64,000 nucleotides of DNA from Gari tellinella (Eukaryota; Mollusca; Bivalvia; Cardiida; Psammobiidae), in NCBI GenBank assembly GCA_922989275.2, contig OV277861.1:23962479-24026478 (forward strand), given 5' to 3'. A model generated the notes under the pieces. It saw only the letters and a program-made list of their open reading frames with translations, was not told the origin of the DNA and searched no databases. The translations under genes were made by a program, and so were the position numbers. Below are positions 1 through 15,000 of the stretch, one piece after another. Within the stretch, counting starts at the first letter, position 1; every line of letters begins with the position of its first letter.

Positions 1-44
1 GGGATTGCTATGGTGGCGGCTCTTGTCATACGTTCTGTCATAAC
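1..44 (-). CDS. PDZD11: PDZD11 exon 7 (3' end outside the window)
   Basis: It begins after a CTGCTAG acceptor at 45-46 with 2 nt completing a glycine codon. Fourteen codons follow, YDRTYDKSRHHSNP, running off the window without a stop. This fits the basic tail after FFPY in the family. Length beyond the edge is unknown. Confidence 0.75.
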
Positions 45-3000
45 CTAGCAGAATGAATAGAGTCACATCAATAAACATGTCATCATGATTTTGCAGCATA
101 ATACTGTCACACCACAGCTCCATGTTTGTATGCCAGTTAAGAGGGGATGCTTGGTAACTTAATTATACCTAGATTCACAAGTTTACTCACCAAAAGATTT
201 ATTCTAGCAAGTATATTATTCGCTGCCAGGGGAATTTATGGAATGTTCAATAATACAGGTGAAAGTAAATGTTTCAATAAATATAGTGCAAAGATTTAGA
301 TGTTGTTTTAAATACTTTTCATATTCTTAACCCTTTACTCAATAGCCAATTTCTGGTATTGAAGATAGATGACCATTAAAGCAGGTTGAAAGTAAAACAG
401 AATGTGCCTTAAGACACATTCTTCTTCACTTTCAGCCTGCTTTAAGCTACTATCTCCTAGGATATATAGAACATATTTATGATGTAAATAGAGGATATTG
501 TATGAGTGTTCATTATTTATCATTTTTAATAAACGAGTTGACTAAAATAATATGACGCGAGCCTTGGCGAGCGTCATATTCATTTTAGTCAATGAGTTTA
601 TTAACAGAGGGCCTGAAGGCCCTGATATCGCTCACCATTTGTAATGAAGCCTGATAGCTTTACCTTTGAATTTCACCCTTTTGATTCTAAATCCATTCAA
701 GTTTTGTCGACCTGCTCTAGCATAGTAGAGTACATCAAAGGTAGATAACTAGAGCCTAAACTACTGAAATGAAGCCTTTTTCTAGCATTTCAAAGTACAT
801 CAAGGGCAGGTAACTATTGCCACAATGATTACATTTCAACAATAATTGCACTCCTTCGAGAACGTATAGCTAAATCCTTTGTGTACAAGTATAATCAAAA
901 TCCATTGAAAACTGTAGTTGTAAGAGTGTAAACGCTGTAAAATATGGCATTTTCAGCAATTCAAAGGTAGATATCTCTTGATCTATTTGTCCGATTCCGA
1001 CCATAATCACCCAGTTTCGAACTCTTATGGTAATATACAATCTGGGCAAGTTTGAGAGAGCTTGGATAAATATTGTGGTCTCAAGAGCGTAAACACTGTT
1101 AAATATATCATTTTCAGCAATTCAAAGGTAGATAACTCTCAACCTATAAATCTGATTTCAACCATAATCAAACTCATCTGAATCCTTATAGTCATATACA
1201 ATCTGAGCAAGTTTGAGATAGATTGGATAAAAATTGTGAACTCTATAATGTAAACACTATTAAATATGGCATTTTCAGCAATTCAAAGGTAGATAACTCT
1301 TGATCTATTTGTCCGATTTCAACCAGAATCAAACTCATCCGAACTCTTATGGTCATATACAATCTGGGCAAGTTTGAGAAAGATTGGATAAATACTGTGG
1401 CCTCTAGAGTGTAAACACTGTTAAATATGCATTTTCAGCAGTTCAAAGGTAGATAACTCATGACCTATTTGTCCGATTTCAACCATAATCGAACTCATCC
1501 GAGATCTTATGGCAATATACCATCTGAGCAAGTTTAAGAAAGATTGGATAAAATTTGTGGCCTCTAGAGTGTAAACACTAAAATTGTTGACGCCGGACGA
1601 CGGACGCTGGACAAGCAAGGATTGCAAAAGCTCACCCTGAGCTAGCTCAGGTGAGCTAAAAATGATAAATAATGAACACGAATGTGATATTCTATTTATC
1701 ACATTACAAGTTCAAGCACCTATTAAATTGATTTGAAGCCAAAGTTTGTAGACCCTTCGCTATATAGATTTTCCGCCAAACGTTACATTGTTTACGTTAA
1801 CGTCATAGTAAATGACGTCATTTGGCACCCCGCTACATGCAGCGCTTATGGACGAACAAGTTAGGCCGGAGCCCAAAAAACGATATTCCACTAGTGGATT
1901 ATGATATTTATACAATCGCTTTATGCAACTCCCAGACCGCAAATTATGTGATAAATATCATTACATGTACAGTATTAGTTCAAATTGGAACCAAAGTATA
2001 TCTGTATTAGTGTATTGTATCTATTGTGATATTTCTCAAAACTTACCATAAGGAAAAAATCTCACAACCATCCATATTGATGTGTTCATCTTCAAAACTT
2101 TCACTGCCTGAAATATTTGATAAAACATCACGAAAAATTGAAAGTACATGTATAACTATTAAACCATTACCCCATAAATACGCCTTTTCACGCCTTTAAT
2201 TTATTTCTCCACTGAAGAAAATAACCCCATTTTATTTAGTCATGATTAAATATCACAAGAAATATTTTCCATTCTCTAGCAAAGGGTGGCTTAAAGCAGC
2301 TAAAAGTAAAGCAGAATGCGCCTTAAGGCACATTCTGCTTTACTTTCAACCTGCTTTAAGTGGTAACATATTTTCAAAACTAGAAACAGGCTATGGGGTA
2401 ATGGGTTAACTCATTCACGCCTGATATTTTCAATGGACAACTCCAGTTTCCAATAAGGATTGGTCCATTTTAGACCATTTAGGGTTGATTTTACAATACA
2501 TTTCCAAATGACAAGCCATGCAGATCCTGATCAGATGGCTCCTTAAGGAGCCTTCTGATCAGGATCTACATTGCTTGCATTGGGCAAAAGGACTCCTCAC
2601 ATGTATACTGTTTGTAAATGACCAGTATACTTGTCACTAGGGTTGAATGTGTTAAGAAACATGGTAAAGCATGGACTCATTTTAGAACTATACTTACTCC
2701 AACACGTGTAAAAAAAATTACGAAAAAATATTTAAGTTACATGTTTGAAGAAATTAATAACAATAACAAAATTGATGTGAATGAATGATTTTTTTTATTG
2801 TGACAAAAATGTTTGAAGCATATCAAAAACAAAAGTATAAGAGGCATCAATGGAGTTCAAACTTGTGCTAAGGCCACTCTATGAGGATGAATTATCAATC
2901 TTTAACACAGACTTCAGTTTAACCCTTTACCTGATAGCCTATTTCTAGTATTGAAGATAGGTGACCACTTAAAGCAGGTTGAAAGTAAAGCAGAATGTGC

Positions 3001-6000
3001 CTGAAGGCACATTCTGCTTTACTTTCAGTCTGCTTTAAGCTAAAATCTGCTAGGCTATTTAAATTTTTGTAATGGTAATTGTTCATGAGGGTATTAACTG
3101 GAACTATTTTCTTCAGCGGAGGAATAAATTAAATACGCTAAAAGTCACTTCTATGGGGGAAAGGGTTAATGCATGACAAAAGTAATATGGAAATCTCCTA
3201 TTGGATATTTCTGTTTTATTTCAGTCCTGAATTAATAAGTCACCTGTCTCCAGAGATTCCCAGATCTTCAAAGATTGACCAATCAACCCTTTACTCCATA
3301 GCCTATTTCTAGTTTTGTAGATAGGTGACCACTTAACCCATTATCCCATAAATATGCCTTTTTACACCTCTAATCCTTTCCTTCACTGAAGAATGTAGTT
3401 CCAATTTATATAGTCATAGATATGCACTACAAGAAAAATATTCTATATCCTAGCTGCCGGTAGCTTAAAGCAGGACTAAAGTAAAGCAGAATGTGCCCTA
3501 TGGCACATTCTGCTTTACATTCAACCTGCTTTAAGTGGTCACCTGTCTTATAAACTAGAAACACCGTATGGGGGGAAAGGGTTAAAGCAGGTTGAAACTA
3601 AAGAAGAATGTACCCAAGGCACATTCTGTTTTACTTTCAACTTGCTTAAAGCTACCATCTGCTAGAATATAGACTATTTCTTATGATACTGTTACATATT
3701 CACGACTGTATAAAATGAAACTTTTTTTCCAGTGGAGGAATAAATAAAATTCGTTAAAAGGCATTTCTATGTGGGAGAGTTCAGGATCATTCTACTTTAC
3801 TTTCAGTCTGCTTTAAACAAGCTATAAGGGATAGAATAAAAAGTCATGCATAAAAAGTTTCAATCAAAGAGGCTTTATTTTTTACTATTAAACCAACTAT
3901 ATGTACATAGAACATCAAACTTTGCTACTTCATACAGTTCAAAGTTGTGTTTAATAATTGCTTTAACTCTGACTACTATATTCTATAACTAACATACCTT
4001 ATGAAAGTCCTGCTGTTTAGAAGAGCACCTTTGTTTTCAATGTATTGAGTTATATGTAACTTTGACTATAATTTTACTACCGGTACTTGATTTGCAAAAA
4101 CTACAATGGAACCAACTTACCTCTCCATGATCTATGTTTTCAAAGTTGACATTATTTACAGACAAAATCTGAAGAAGAAAATGAATAATATAATAACACA
4201 AGTCTCAATGTGTACCATAGATAATGTTCTGTATTATTGTGATGCTTTTAGACATCTTTAGCAGGGCTCCAGAAATGAGGGAGTAAACTGAGCAAATCCA
4301 ACATTTTCTTGCTCCTTTCTGCACTTTCTGTGACCACTCCTTAACACATTCAACCCTTGCGACGAGTATACTCACATTTACAAACAGTATACCTGTGAGG
4401 ATGTCACTTGTCCTATGCAAACAGTGTAGACCCTGATCAGAAGGCTCCTTAAGGAGCCCTCTGATCTGGGTCTACACTGTTTGTCGTTTTGAAATATATT
4501 ATTAAAATCAACCGTAAGTAGTCAGAAATGAACTAGACTTATTTTGAAATTGGAATTGTCCATAAAAAGTTTCAGGGGTGATTGAGTTAAAATGGCCTTG
4601 AAGAGACAGTTCTAATGAGAAGTGAAATCCTAGGGTTAAATGAAGAGATAACATTTTAGTTTTTAAAATAGTCCCCTTATCTGGAGCTCTGATCTTTAGA
4701 ATGACTGCAATATCATTTTACTGAATTACATGAATACCGATATAGTATCCCCTTACAACTGTTATTCGAACACAACCAAAAATCGAACACCATAATCATT
4801 TCGCTTGACATCTATGGTTACAAACAAATTTGCATAAATGCGCGTGACATTTTGACAGTAGCACCGGTAGAAACGTCATGAACACAAAATCAGCACAAAA
4901 AGATCAGTAAACAGGTAAAAGGGCACTTGTTGAACGTCTCTGAGTATAAATATTGCATTTACACCTAACCCCAAATTTCCCAATGCATAATTATGCGACA
5001 AACTACATATTCTGTCAACAAAAAAGACCAGTGGTGTATCAGCTGCAAAACTTATACATTTACCTCATTCCTAAAGGTCCGGATAAATAATATTGAGGGT
5101 TCAGACCACTAAATTTGATCAAATCTCAAACTAGGGGTCCTTATCACTTTTTTTCCTTTTTTTATTCCTTATTGTGTTTCTTATAAGAAGTAACAGGGAA
5201 TCAAAAAAATATTTGTTTATCGTACAGGTTCCAATACACTATTATTTTTTTTAGAAAAATATGTTCAACAACTTTAAGAAATTCCTTCTATGTTTTAGAT
5301 GCATTTCACAGCAACAGTGAGACCCCTTGTAATGCCCTGTCTGTAGCCATTAACAATTGATACTTTATGTCTAAACTACTATAAATTACATGTAAAACAA
5401 GTTGATTTTTACTTGTTATGAGGTTACAGACACTTATTTTATGTTTTGTCTGACTTTTCATGAACAAACACACTTACCCTGGACTACATATAATAAACAT
5501 TTTGTGGGGTCAAACCTGCTGTTCGAATTTAGGTTGGTATCCCACTGAGAATAAGGAAAGCGGGTCTCTATGCTTTGTTTACATTGTTAGAGAACCGATT
5601 TGAGTTGCAATAATTTACCCATCATATTATACATGTAAGTTGAAAATGACCAGTATATCCAGTATCTATGTAAAAAATAACTTTTATTCACAAAGAAATT
5701 TGTAATTGACTCGAAGATGCTTAGGTGTTCGAATAATGGTTGTACCGGGATATTTACAGAAATTACAAACACCTGTATGATGCTGATATTCTCTTACCTG
5801 ATCTCCCTCTTGCAACCCCAGGCGATCTGCTTCACTGTTAGGCATTACCTGTGTAAATAAACATTAGGTCATAAAGACACAAGGTACACAGAAAACATTC
5901 ACTTTGCAGGGCTAAAAAATTTCACTAGTCCGCTCATCCTGAGGGCAAGTGCATTTTTTGGATTGGCTTCATGGTCTTTTATGCAGGGCAAGTGACAAAT

Positions 6001-9000
6001 TTTAGAATTTTTGACCTGCTTAGACTTTATATCTATTTGTTCAGGGAAACCATATACATGTAATTAAGAGAGACACAAGGTATATTGTAATAAAGTATAT
6101 ACATAATTATAAAACAATATGTGTTAAAGTGTGAGACTACTTTTGAGACTTGAATTTTTATAGATTTAGATATTGAACATGACACTTAAACTATTACTCC
6201 ATTTTTACGCCTCTAAATACTTATACACTCAGGAAAGTAGTTCCAACTATGCTGGGGGCATAAAAACTAAAGCCATGCTAGTGCCAATAATGGCCCAATA
6301 TCCATTAAATTTTTAAAATAACAATACTGACTGTCTCATAATACGAAAACTTTGAAAATGTCAGCAAAATAACTCATAATGACTCTTTAAAGATAAAAAA
6401 ACTTGTACACAACATAAAACAGCTGATCAGACCCTTGGTAGACACAACACCATAACTCCTACATGTGTATACTAAGTTGTTGTAGTTTACTGGACTAAAC
6501 TCTTATACAATTAACAAAACAATTATGTAATGAAATGAGACATTAAATTAATGAAGTAAATGGTAAACCCATTCCTTTAAAGACACTTTCTCTGTTTACT
6601 GGTCTGATAAATGAAAAAGGAAATGTTCCATCATCCTGACAGAAGTCAATTATTTCAAGCTGTCTGAGGGTAAAACAAAATTCCCCAAGTTTTGAAGCAG
6701 GCTCATAGTGGAATAGAATCTCCAATACAGAGATCTCTGCTTAACTTTCAGTTTCTTTCATAGATATCTTAAAATAACCTAGATCGGCTATAGGCCAATC
6801 AGCGACGGTCACCGAGAAGCCATCTTGGTTCGTGTATGCTATTCATGTTCCAATGGTCTGGTGCACGTCGTATTGCGGTAGATTAATGACGTTACATGCT
6901 GTGCGCAGTAATCCCGTCTACGTTGACGGTGCGTCATTGACTACAGAAGTTGCTAAGAACCGTTCCATAGTTGCTATGATTAATCGATAATTTTATTCAG
7001 TTAAATAAGAATTACCATCATTTTGTGCTTATTATCGTTTGATTGTCGTTTTACGGTGCATATTTATGTTACAAGATGTATGTAGTACGAATTCATTCTT
7101 AAATGAAAGTAAATCATATTTTGTTTCCGGAGGGAAACTGTATGATACACGTTCCAAGATGGCGTCTCTCTGACCGTCGACCAATGGGAGCTCAGCGCTA
7201 GGTGGCCGATCTAGTCTCTTAAGATATCTATGGTTTCTTTATGCAGCCGCCAGTCTCCAAAATTGGGAACAAACTATAAAGACAAGAAAAGACAAGAGGG
7301 CCTGAAGGCCCTGATATCGCTCACCATTTGTAATGAAGCCTGATAGCTTTACCTTTGAATTTCAGACGTTTTATTCTAAATCCATTCAAGTTTGTGAACC
7401 TACTGTAGTATAGTAGAGTACATCAAAGGCAAATAACTAGAGCCTAAACAATACTGAAATGAAGCCTTTTTCCAGCATTTCAAAGTATATCAAGGGCAGG
7501 TAACTATTGCCACAATGATTACATTTCAACAATAATTGCACTCCTTCGAGAACGTAAAGCTACATCCTTTGTGTACAAGTATAAACAAAATCCATTGAAA
7601 ACTGTAGTTGCAAGAGTGTAAACGCTGTAAAATATGGCATTTTCAGCAATTCAAAGGTAGATATCTCTTAATCTATTTGTCGGATTCCAACCATAATCAC
7701 CCTTTTTTTGAACTCTTATGGTCAAATACAATCTGGACAAGTTTGAGAGAGCTTGGATAAATATTGTGGCCTCTAGAGCGTAATTAAACACTGTTAAATA
7801 TATCATTTTCAGCAATTCAGAGGTAGATAACTTTTGACCTATTGATCCGATTACAACCATAATTGAACTCATCCGAAGTCTTATGGTAATATACAATCTG
7901 AGTAAGTTTGAGAAAGATTGGATAAAACTTGTGACCTCTAGAGTGTAAACATCGTTAAATATGGCATTTTCAGCAATTCAAAGGTAGATAACTCTCGACC
8001 TATATGTCTGATTTCAACCATAATCAAACTCATTTGAACTCTTATAGTCATTTACAATCTGAGCAGGTTTTAGATAGATTGGATAAAAAGTGTGGCCTCT
8101 AGAGTGTAAACACCATTAAATATGGCATTTTCAGCAATTCAAAGGTAGATTACTCTTGATCTATTTGTCGGATTTCATCCAAAATCAAACTCATTCGAAC
8201 TCTTGTAGTCATATACAATCTGGGCAAGTTTTAGAAAGATTGGATAAATACTGTGGCCTCTAGAGTGTAAACACTGTTAAATATGGCATTTTCAGTAGTT
8301 CAAAGGTAGATAACTCATGACCTATTTGTCTGATTTCAACCATAATCGAACTCATTTGAACTCTTATGGCAATATACCATCTGAGCAAGTTTGAGAAAGA
8401 TTGGATAAATATTGTTGCCTCTAGAGTGTAAACACTAAAATTGTTGACGACGCACGACGGACGCAGGACATTCAAGGATTGCAAAAGCTCACCCTGAGCT
8501 AGCTCAGGTGAGCTAAAAAAGGGTGAACTGAAAAAATCTAAATTTGATCAAAAAAATGTTCAAATCTTGAAAATACAACTTTTTATTTATCATCTTATCT
8601 AGATCTGAGCTGTTTGCAAATGTTAGCCCCATAAGAAGATTTTGCATACTGAGGCTTTAGATAAACTGATGGAAAAATGATGTATGTGTTTTCAAGCCTT
8701 GCAGTGACACAAACAAGAAGCCAGGGACCTATTTCATAAACCATTGTATGAAAAACCATCTTAACCCATTACCCCATAGCCTGTTTCTAGTTTTATAGAC
8801 AGGTGCCCACTTAAAGCAGGTTCAAAGTCAAGCAGAATGCACCTGTTTAGTTTCAGCCTGATTTAAGCTACCATCCGCTAGAACATAGAAAACATTTCTT
8901 ATGATACAATCATATTCATTGACAGTATAAATTGGAGCTATATTCTTCAGTGGAGTCCACTGGAGGAATAAATTAGATGTGTTATAATGTGTATTTACGG

Positions 9001-12000
9001 AGTAAAGGGTTAAGCTGTCACCTTAGACACCAAATAAAGCTCTGTGGTGATTTGTCAAAATAGCAATTTTCACTGTACATGCATTCTTTGTTAATACCCT
9101 TCTCATATTATTTGCATACTTATGGATTTTTGTCTTATAAGCTTTGACCCAGATCAGTCAGTTCCAGAATTACAGGATCTGTCTGACATCTTTTCTGGAA
9201 AAAACTGTCCTTAGTCATAAGCCACTGTTATAGTTGAGATGATTAACCTATTTTATGCGGGATACACTTTAAGGTGTACCTCTAGACAAACAGTTTTGAT
9301 CTCAGATCAGGCCCCACATTGTGGGGCCTGATCTGAGATCAAAACTATTTGCAGCAAAGTCAATATTCTATCAGAAACTGCTAAAATATTTTGCAAATAT
9401 TTGAGTTATACCCGCTGCAGACGACATTTTAAAATGGCCGCCAAATATTACCCAGCATGCAATGGGTTAAAGATGACAGTGGGCAGAATCTTATATATTG
9501 TATACGAACATACAATGAGAGAAGGGTTAATATATGTTTATGAAACAGCCCCTATATATAGAAACAATATATTTGAGTTACCATGATAGAACTGACCAGT
9601 AAATTCTGTTTAATGTGGCTGCTGTGTGTAGACATTTACATTTTCATATACAAAATTATTATGTGAAAACAATCCAAAATTCTTCAAAACATGTCAAACT
9701 AAATGCATACTGGTACATATAAGTTTACAAGATGATGCATTAGATAAACATCTATCCGGGATATGCCCTAAGTCACATGTTTGTTAATCGGTTTTGAATC
9801 TATGTCCAAAATTAAATTGGTCATGGTGAAATCACGATGGGTGATATGAGTGGATTGAGAAAAGCACAGCTGTTTTGTAAGAAGTGTTGATGTTAAAGAA
9901 AGCAGTAAAATCAGGTTAACCTCACATACAGGGCTCCAGATAAGGGGAGTATTTCAAAACGTAAAAATCTGTTTTTCTGGTTTAAACCCTATGGTGTCAC
10001 TACTCATTAGAATCGTCTCGAAGAGACAATTCTAATGAGTAGTAACACCATAGGATTTGGTGAGAAAATTATTTTGGTTTTGTTCAGATTACTCCCCCTT
10101 ATCTGGAGCCCTGCCTCGCATAGACAGACAGGCCTACGGACCAGACAATCACCCTCACTATGCTGCCCCATTGGTAAAGGTATCATATACAGAAAAAGCC
10201 CTCTATTACAACCACCAAATAAAGGCTAATTTATTGTAATTTGTATGAAAGACAGTTGACAGCTTAAAGCAAGGTAAACGGGAAACAAAAAGCTACTAAT
10301 GCCAGTAAAAGAGCTTTCAGTAAAAGAGCACGCTGCCTTAAACATTTGATAATTAACCAAATTTAGTGGTCATAATAGAGGGGCTTTCAAATACTACAGT
10401 TATTCATTAATGCATGTATATATTTTTGCCATAATCAGTAAACCCTCGTCGCCCTGTGTAAAGCAACAACACATGATAAGCAGATATAAATATGGGAGCT
10501 TTAAGCCGATATAAAGTAATGCTGACTGACAAAAGTAATTTTGTCTTACATCAAGCAGTACAGTGTAATTCAGTAGCCATTGTAAACAGGTTTTACAGTT
10601 GTTTGTTTAACCCATTACCCAATTAATACACCTTTTACCCTTTTAATTCATTCTTCCATTGAAGAAAATAGTTCCACTTTATACTGTCATGTACCGTATG
10701 TGTATCATAAGAAATATTTTCTATATCCTAGCAACTGGTAGCTTAAAGCAGACTGAAAGTAAAACAGAATGCACATTAAGGCGCATTCTGCTTTACTTTC
10801 AATCTGCTTTAAGTTATCACCCATAGATCTACAAAACTAGAAACAGGCTATGGGGTAATGGGTTCAGGGCTCCAGATAAGAGGGAGTAAACTGCACAAAT
10901 CCAGCATTTTCTCACTTAATTTAGCACCAAATCCTATGGTGTTACTACTCATTAGAATGGTTTCTTTGAGACGATTCTAATGAGTAGTGACACCATAGGG
11001 TTTAAAGCAGAAATTTAGATTAAGGTTTTGAAATACTCCCCTTATCTGGAGCCCTGGTGTTAACAATTAGAAAGAATATCATACCCATACTGTCCCTACC
11101 TTTGATATGTAAATTCCACAGTGATGCTCTTTACCACCTCTAATGTTAAAGCCAAGCTGAAAATGACATTCAATGCAATTCATTTTTTACAATAACAAGC
11201 TAAACTAGAAACAAAACTGTAACCAACATTAATGGAAAGACTTAATATATATGCAAAAAGTTACTAAGTTCAAACAACAGTAATTCTAATTTCTTTGAAA
11301 AATTGAAGCAAATTAATTTGCAAAATCCTGACTACATGCACACCTGTGGTATACTGGTATATAATAATACATGTATATAGAAGAATCCCATACAATTATA
11401 ATGTTGACTTGTATAAGTAGCTTGAAAACTGTAGGAGAAGTTAGAGGGACAAATCTATTTTAAGTACATGTATGTATCAAATATATGGGCACATGGACAA
11501 AAAAGGAACAGACAGAGGTGTAAACAGTATGTCCATGACTAACCCATAGCAACATAACAAATAGACTCTAAATCAATGTAAAATGTAGTGTTGTGCTAAT
11601 TTCAATGTTTTATGAAGACTTTACTCTTACATGAACAATAACCTGTACTGACTCTTGTGGAACAACATACCTGCTCTGATGTTTTGCTCCTCTGCAAACT
11701 GATATTTCTTGGTAGGAATTGCTCTATATCTGAACAGTAATCGGGATGGTTATCTCTCTGAAAAATGAAAACAATTATCTACTTATAAATGTCTTAACCC
11801 ATTAAGCCGTACTGACTCATTTTGACTCACTGCGCAATAGCCTCATACTAACTCATTTTGACACACTTCAATCTACTACCTTGTATTGAGATAAGCATTG
11901 ATAAGTGTTATTCCCTTATGAATTAATGGGTTAAGAAGTTAAGTATTTACATGTTCATGTACATGTATTATATTAACTACGAATTTCAACTAAAGGAAAT

Positions 12001-15000
12001 TCAATGATGTAATCCTTGTTACTTGTAGTTTGTGAACCTGGATTTATCCATCATTTTCAAACAGTGTAGACCAATATCAGAGAGCTAATCAGGTATCGGG
12101 TGCTGAAACGTACATCTGTCTATATTCGGTGTCAATAATGAATCAATAATTTTAATACAGTATAAACTGCATTATCCGACATCAGTTCGTACCGAAGCGT
12201 TATGTCGGATAACACAAGATGTCGGATACTTGAGTTCTCCCACTTTTTCAGCATATTTTCGGAATTTATGACAGCCACAGCTATAAACAGGAAGTGACGG
12301 GTGCAACAGGAAGTATACGTTTATGAATGGGATAAAACAGCGCTTTCAAATTCATTAATCAAATCAACTTTTTTTTACAAGTGTAAGCACAATTCTTTGT
12401 CTTTTTGGCGAATTAACCGACGCACGTTCCCTTGCATGTCGTTTTCTTGGTCTTTCCATTTCAAACGTTTAAGAACGAATGATAAAATAGTAAGACAAGT
12501 TCTCGTTAAAAGTGCTCACCAAATAGACCCTTTTGTTAAAGCATGGACTTAAAACTTACATACGTAACGGTAGATCTAGTTACTTATTAAAACATTCTAT
12601 AGTCATTTCTAAAAAAGACAATTGTTCGCTTGGCAAACTGGAGTTTACAAACTTTTGAACAAGCATGGGATCCGATAATTATAAGATTTGCTGCGGCAGA
12701 GACATAGAGGAATGTTAAGTTTATAAGTCTCTGGCTGCGGGTTACTCTGCGTCTGATCTGGGTCAAATATCCAATGCTTTACTAACAAGTGCGCATATTT
12801 TTTCATGATGAAATTCAAAATACAACAAAATAAGCAGACGTTTTTTCGACACTTTATTAGACTAGTTACGCATTTGTACAGTAAATAGGTCTAGGACACA
12901 ACAGACGGCGATAATGATGTTCAATATGGGTTTTCCCCATGCCCGACTGACAAGCGATCAATGTGACAGCAGCCGCCGGATATCAAAGGCGGTCGGATAA
13001 TGAGGTACGAAACACACTATATGTTAATGCAGGGACCAGCAAACTGTGTCGGATACCAGGAAACGCAAGATTCCAGATAATACAGTCTTAATGCATATAG
13101 AAATAAGAAGGGAAATGTTCAGGACCGGAGAACGGCGTCGGATATGACACGATTCCGGATAATACAGTTGTCGGATAATGCAGTTTATACTGTATTGGTA
13201 ATTTAAGTTTATTTTTTTAGTTTCACAGCTTTATTTACTTAAAGAAATGAGTGTATTAGGTTGAAAGTAACAAAATATTCAACATTTAAGCTTTAAGAAT
13301 AACTATTCAATAATTCATTGGGTCAAAATCGTCAAAGCAGTACCAAGAGATGTATAATGAAGTTACATGAACAGACAATAAGGCTGCCACGATACGCTCA
13401 CCCCATGATACGATACGAATCGCGATAATATACGGCTGTCAGGATACGATATGTATCGCTATGCACTACCCGGTATTAAAGAAATAGGTAAATACTTAAA
13501 GGGTATTTCATTTCTGTAGATCTTTCAAATGAAATGATAGAATGTGAAAAACAATGGTTTCCTGATCAGTTTTGACACTTTGGTCACTGAAATAAACTAT
13601 AACACAGTGAAATTTGTTGTATTTTAAAGTATAATAAAACTTATAAACATCTACAGAGTAGACCTATGTCATTCATAGAGAAAAGACATACCTGCCTAGA
13701 AAGTTGTAAATGGCACTTTCAAAGAACTGGTAGTACTAGTAGGTCTAATAATGTCCAATTGTAGACATAAATACACTGTTATTTACAACTGACTTTTAAT
13801 TGTAACAAGAGCCCCATGGGGCATATTTCGCTCACCTGAGAATAGCTGACAAAATGGAGATAATGATTTATGTCCAGGACAGGGTCATTATTTACCCTAG
13901 GGGAATAATTTGAACAATCTTGATAGAGGACCTGTAGATGATGCTATGTGCCAAATATCTAAGCTCTGGCCCTTGTAGTTTTTTACCAGAAGATTTCTTA
14001 AGTTTTTATAGAATAAATATATTTTTAGCTACGGTGACCTAGATATGAAACCGACCGGAACAATTTGATCAAAATACCTAAAGGATATTTAGGAGTGTCA
14101 CCATGCCAAATATCAAAGCTCTGGTCATATTAGTTTCAGAGAAGAAGACGTTTGAAATTTTCACTATAACTCTATGTAAAACTGTGACCCCCATGGCGAG
14201 GCCAATTTTGACCCCATGCAGGGGCATAATTTGTTTTCATTGAAAAAAATCTATTGTAGCTCCTGTGACCTAGATATGCAACCGACCGGAACCATTTGAA
14301 CAATATTGGTAAAGGACATCTAGAAGTATCTCCATGTCAAATATCAAAGCTCTGGCCATAATAGTTTCAGAGGAGAAGACGTTTGAAAATTTCACTATAT
14401 AACTCTATGTAAAACTGTGACCCCCGGGGCGGGGCCAATTTTGACCCCAGGGGCATAATTTGAACAAACTTGATAGAGGACCTGTAGGTGATGCTATGTG
14501 CCAAATATCTAAGCTCTGGCCCTTGTAGTTTTTGACGATTTTTTAAGATTTCCATATTTTTTCCCTTTGGTTGCCATGGCAACCAGAGTTCTGCATTGTT
14601 TTTAATTCTTTGAACAAATGTGAAAGAGCTTGACCCAAGGAACATTTCTGTAAAGTTTGGTTGAAATCTGTTCAGCGGTATAGGAGGAGATGTCATTTGA
14701 AGTAATTGTTAACGACGCCGGACGCCCGACGACGCACACCGCACAACACACCACGACGGACGCTGGACACAGGGCCATCCCAATAGCTCACCTTGAGCCT
14801 TTGGCTCAGGTGAGCTAAAAATGTGTCTGTAACTAGTCTATATTTCAACAACAATTGACTGTGCAACTGTCAGTATTCACCAGTCCTTGTTGCTACCTTC
14901 TCTTGCCCATACATTATTAGGCTCAACTTTAGTGCAGTATACACAGTTCCGTTGTATTTTGTGTATTATGAAAATAGTAGAATGGGTGTGTTTCACTGCT

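Noticed and set aside
12301..12552. 83-codon frame in the 12.2-13.2 kb element as a transposase
   Set aside because: No helix-turn-helix or DDE motif; probably chance.
13683..13745. Minus-strand exon before a CAG|GTATGT-like donor
   Set aside because: All frames contain stops or lack an ATG, and PDZD11 phase is already satisfied without it; at most it is chance.
14367..14696. 109-codon minus-strand frame
   Set aside because: It lies wholly in the family A-like repeat and shows no domain.
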